From: Sphingomonas bacterium
GTDB taxonomy: Bacteria > Pseudomonadota > Alphaproteobacteria > Sphingomonadales > Sphingomonadaceae
DNA: 35,260 bases
Direction of reading: 5' to 3'
NCBI RefSeq assembly: GCF_903644055.1
Contig: NZ_CAHJXD010000025.1
Location: 1 to 35,260 of the forward strand
Shown: positions 34,601-35,260 of the stretch, piece after piece
Layout of the letters: every line of letters starts with the position of its first letter
Position numbering within the stretch: the stretch's first letter is position 1
Translations under genes and position numbers: made by a program
Notes under the pieces: generated by a model
Told to the model about the DNA's origin: nothing
Databases searched by the model: none
The model's input: the letters and a program-made list of their open reading frames with translations, nothing else

Positions 34601-35150
34601 GCATATCCGGGAGGTCGGCTTCGAACTCTACCAATCGATGCTCGAAGAGGCGATCATGGAGGCCAAGGCCGGCGGCATCGCCGAGGCCGCGCGCAGCCGC
34701 GACTTCTCACCCCAGATCAGCGTCGACGCGCCGATCATGATCGCCGACGATTACGTCCCCGATCTCGATCTGCGCATGGGGCTCTACCGCCGCATGAACG
34801 AGCTCGAGAACAAGGATCAGATCGAGGCGTTCGCCGCCGAAATGATCGATCGCTTCGGCCCGCTTCCCGACGCCACGCAGAACCTGCTGACGATCATCGA
34901 GACCAAGCTCAACTGCCGCAAGGCCTGCGTCGCCAAGCTGGATGTCGGGCCCAAGGGCGCGTTGGTCAGCTTCTTCCAGGATCAATTCCCCGATCTTCCG
35001 GGGCTGATCGCTTATGTCGAACGGCTCAAGGGCACGGCCAAGCTGCGGCCCGACAGCAAGCTGGTGATCAGCCGCGAATGGGGATCGAGCGAGAAGGCGC
35101 TCAACGGCGCGTTGCAACTGTCGCGCGGGCTGGCGAAGATCGTCGCTTGA
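31689..35150 (+). CDS. mfd: Transcription-repair coupling factor Mfd
   Basis: Mfd removes RNA polymerase stalled at DNA damage and recruits UvrA. From GTG 31689 the product is 1153 residues, the expected size. The N-terminal UvrB-like module spans about residues 1-330 (TFPSWDCLPYDRASPS, then GEYAVRGGLVDLFPTGE). The RNA-polymerase-interacting domain starts near residue 490 (VVHSDHGIGRYEGLQ). The SF2 motor has Walker A GDVGFGKTEVAL (Lys640), DEEQRFGV near residue 734 and TATPIPRTLQMAMSG. The TRG region has LRGRVGRAKTRAYAYL near residue 905. The C-terminal D7 domain holds DLRMGLYRRMN near 1028. The start shares GTGA with the sdhE stop. Confidence 0.97.
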   Translation: MTDFGRILKAGEQLTLAGAPAGFLPWLMADLARAAKGRAVFVAPDETTMRGLADAALYFAPELEVLTFPSWDCLPYDRASPSLRATSERLAGLHALQRKGGKPQLLVTTVNAATQRTLTPFRVRQLSASLAPGERIDRDALAELLQANGYVRADTVHEAGEYAVRGGLVDLFPTGELLALRLDFFGDEIETVRQFNVDDQRTIAPLKGFTLLPASEMLLDGEGIKRFRTRYREKFGANATGDPLYQALSEGRRLSGMEHWLPLVEERLASLFDHLSPDDVIVRDPGADGAAEGRFDAITDYFENRQNAQSRDPGSYRPLGPEQLYLTRAEWDEAVRDRPIHLTTPYHEPESDRVIDFGVDGARDFAPERAQNANIYDAVVAHIGDLGRSKRKVVLASYSGGARERLKGLLADHGLDSAMLADDWQDALGRAFKPGTTALAVLPLDHGFTTPDIALLTEQDMLGDRLIRRHRKRKSADAFLAELATLSPGDLVVHSDHGIGRYEGLQQIPVSKVAHDCVALSYSGGDKLYVPVENLEVLSRYGSEEGAALDKLGGEAWQRRKARMKERILEIAGELIATAAERALRAADIAQSDTAYAAFADRFPYEETDDQDRAIGETLDDLAAGKPMDRLIVGDVGFGKTEVALRAAFVAAMAGMQVALVCPTTLLARQHFTNVAERMRGFPIEVGRLSRLVPAAEARKTKEGLADGTIDIVVGTHAILAKGIEFKRLGLVIVDEEQRFGVTHKERLKGLKTDVHVLTLTATPIPRTLQMAMSGLRELSVIQTPPVDRLAVRTYVAPWDPVVIREALLREHYRGGQSFFVVPRIKDLPDIEEFLRKDVPEIRYVIAHGQQPPTEVEERMSAFYDRTFDVLLSTTIVESGLDIPAANTLIVHRADRFGLAQLYQLRGRVGRAKTRAYAYLTTPPNRQVSETAEKRLHILQNLDTLGAGFQLASHDLDIRGAGNLLGDEQSGHIREVGFELYQSMLEEAIMEAKAGGIAEAARSRDFSPQISVDAPIMIADDYVPDLDLRMGLYRRMNELENKDQIEAFAAEMIDRFGPLPDATQNLLTIIETKLNCRKACVAKLDVGPKGALVSFFQDQFPDLPGLIAYVERLKGTAKLRPDSKLVISREWGSSEKALNGALQLSRGLAKIVA

Positions 35151-35179
35151 ACGATCCTCCCCTGGAAGGGAAGGATCGT
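35151..35179 (+). terminator. Stem-loop directly after the mfd stop codon
   Basis: ACGATCCTCCCC (35151-35162) and GGGAAGGATCGT (35168-35179) form a 12-bp stem with one C-A mismatch and a five-base loop TGGAA. The stem starts at the first base after the mfd TGA. There is no T-tract, so it is a probable but not classical intrinsic terminator. Confidence 0.55.
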
Positions 35180-35220
35180 CTCAGTTCCGCTCTGTCGATC
35201 GCATCCGACTCTAGCCGAAA

Positions 35221-35260
35221 CGTCACCCCGGCCTTGAGCCGGGGTCCCGCTTCTCCTTCA
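35221..35260. repeat. Second copy of the CGTCACCCCGG dispersed repeat, cut by window end
   Basis: Bases 35221-35251 are identical over 31 positions to the left arm at 11000-11030. The next bases (TCTCCTTCA) resemble the start of that copy's loop (TCTTCTTCA). The matching right arm would lie beyond the window. Confidence 0.85.

Noticed and set aside
31671-34634. Open frame of 987 codons on the minus strand inside mfd
   Set aside because: Antisense shadow of mfd in a GC-rich genome; no motif and composition typical of reverse-strand reading.
1-35260. tRNA, rRNA, CRISPR arrays, insertion sequences
   Set aside because: Intergenic stretches were read for cloverleaf ends, regularly spaced repeats and transposase frames; none was convincing.

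Overview
The window looks like a chromosomal segment of a GC-rich alphaproteobacterium, most likely a member of the Sphingomonadaceae. This rests on protein style (TimA/MltA/Smr trio, SdhE next to Mfd, rpsT-mutM-ubiE-ubiB order near dnaA), strong GC bias at third codon positions and typical sphingomonad intergenic palindromes. The assignment is an inference, since no rRNA or other marker is present. I see no tRNA, rRNA, CRISPR array, insertion sequence or integrase. The window starts inside ftsX and ends in a dispersed repeat just after mfd.

Layout. (1) 1-5308 is envelope and secretion: the ftsX 3' end coupled to a DUF218 gene, dapE, then a leftward operon timA-mltA-smr, divergent from secB. 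(2) 5420-10939: murJ (lipid II flippase) and trpS, separated by about 2.1 kb of small unassigned genes: a LuxR-type HTH protein with a C-terminal membrane anchor, a helical 120-aa protein, a four-helix membrane protein, a winged-helix protein and a short gene on the other strand. After trpS comes a glycine-rich DUF4136 lipoprotein preceded by three phased GTTCA repeats. (3) 11000-16581: a 31-bp-stem inverted repeat, then leftward mutM-rpsT-dnaA, divergent from ubiE-ubiB. (4) 16672-26786: accessory-looking genes, all rightward: a large-subunit catalase, a TonB-dependent receptor with an exported protein-tyrosine-phosphatase-like protein, an OmpR-type response regulator with histidine kinase, then a beta carbonic anhydrase overlapping a SulP-STAS transporter. 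(5) 26809-35150: anmK and tyrS (divergent), recG leftward, and sdhE-mfd rightward.

How the genes work together. Cell-wall metabolism recurs: DapE supplies diaminopimelate, MurJ flips lipid II, MltA cuts glycan to 1,6-anhydro ends and AnmK recycles the anhydro-sugar. DnaA, MutM, RecG, Mfd and possibly Smr cover replication and repair; UbiE and UbiB make ubiquinone and SdhE flavinylates succinate dehydrogenase. The parts most worth a second look are the murJ-trpS insert with its membrane-tethered regulator, the receptor-phosphatase-two-component cluster, and the coupled carbonic anhydrase/SulP pair.
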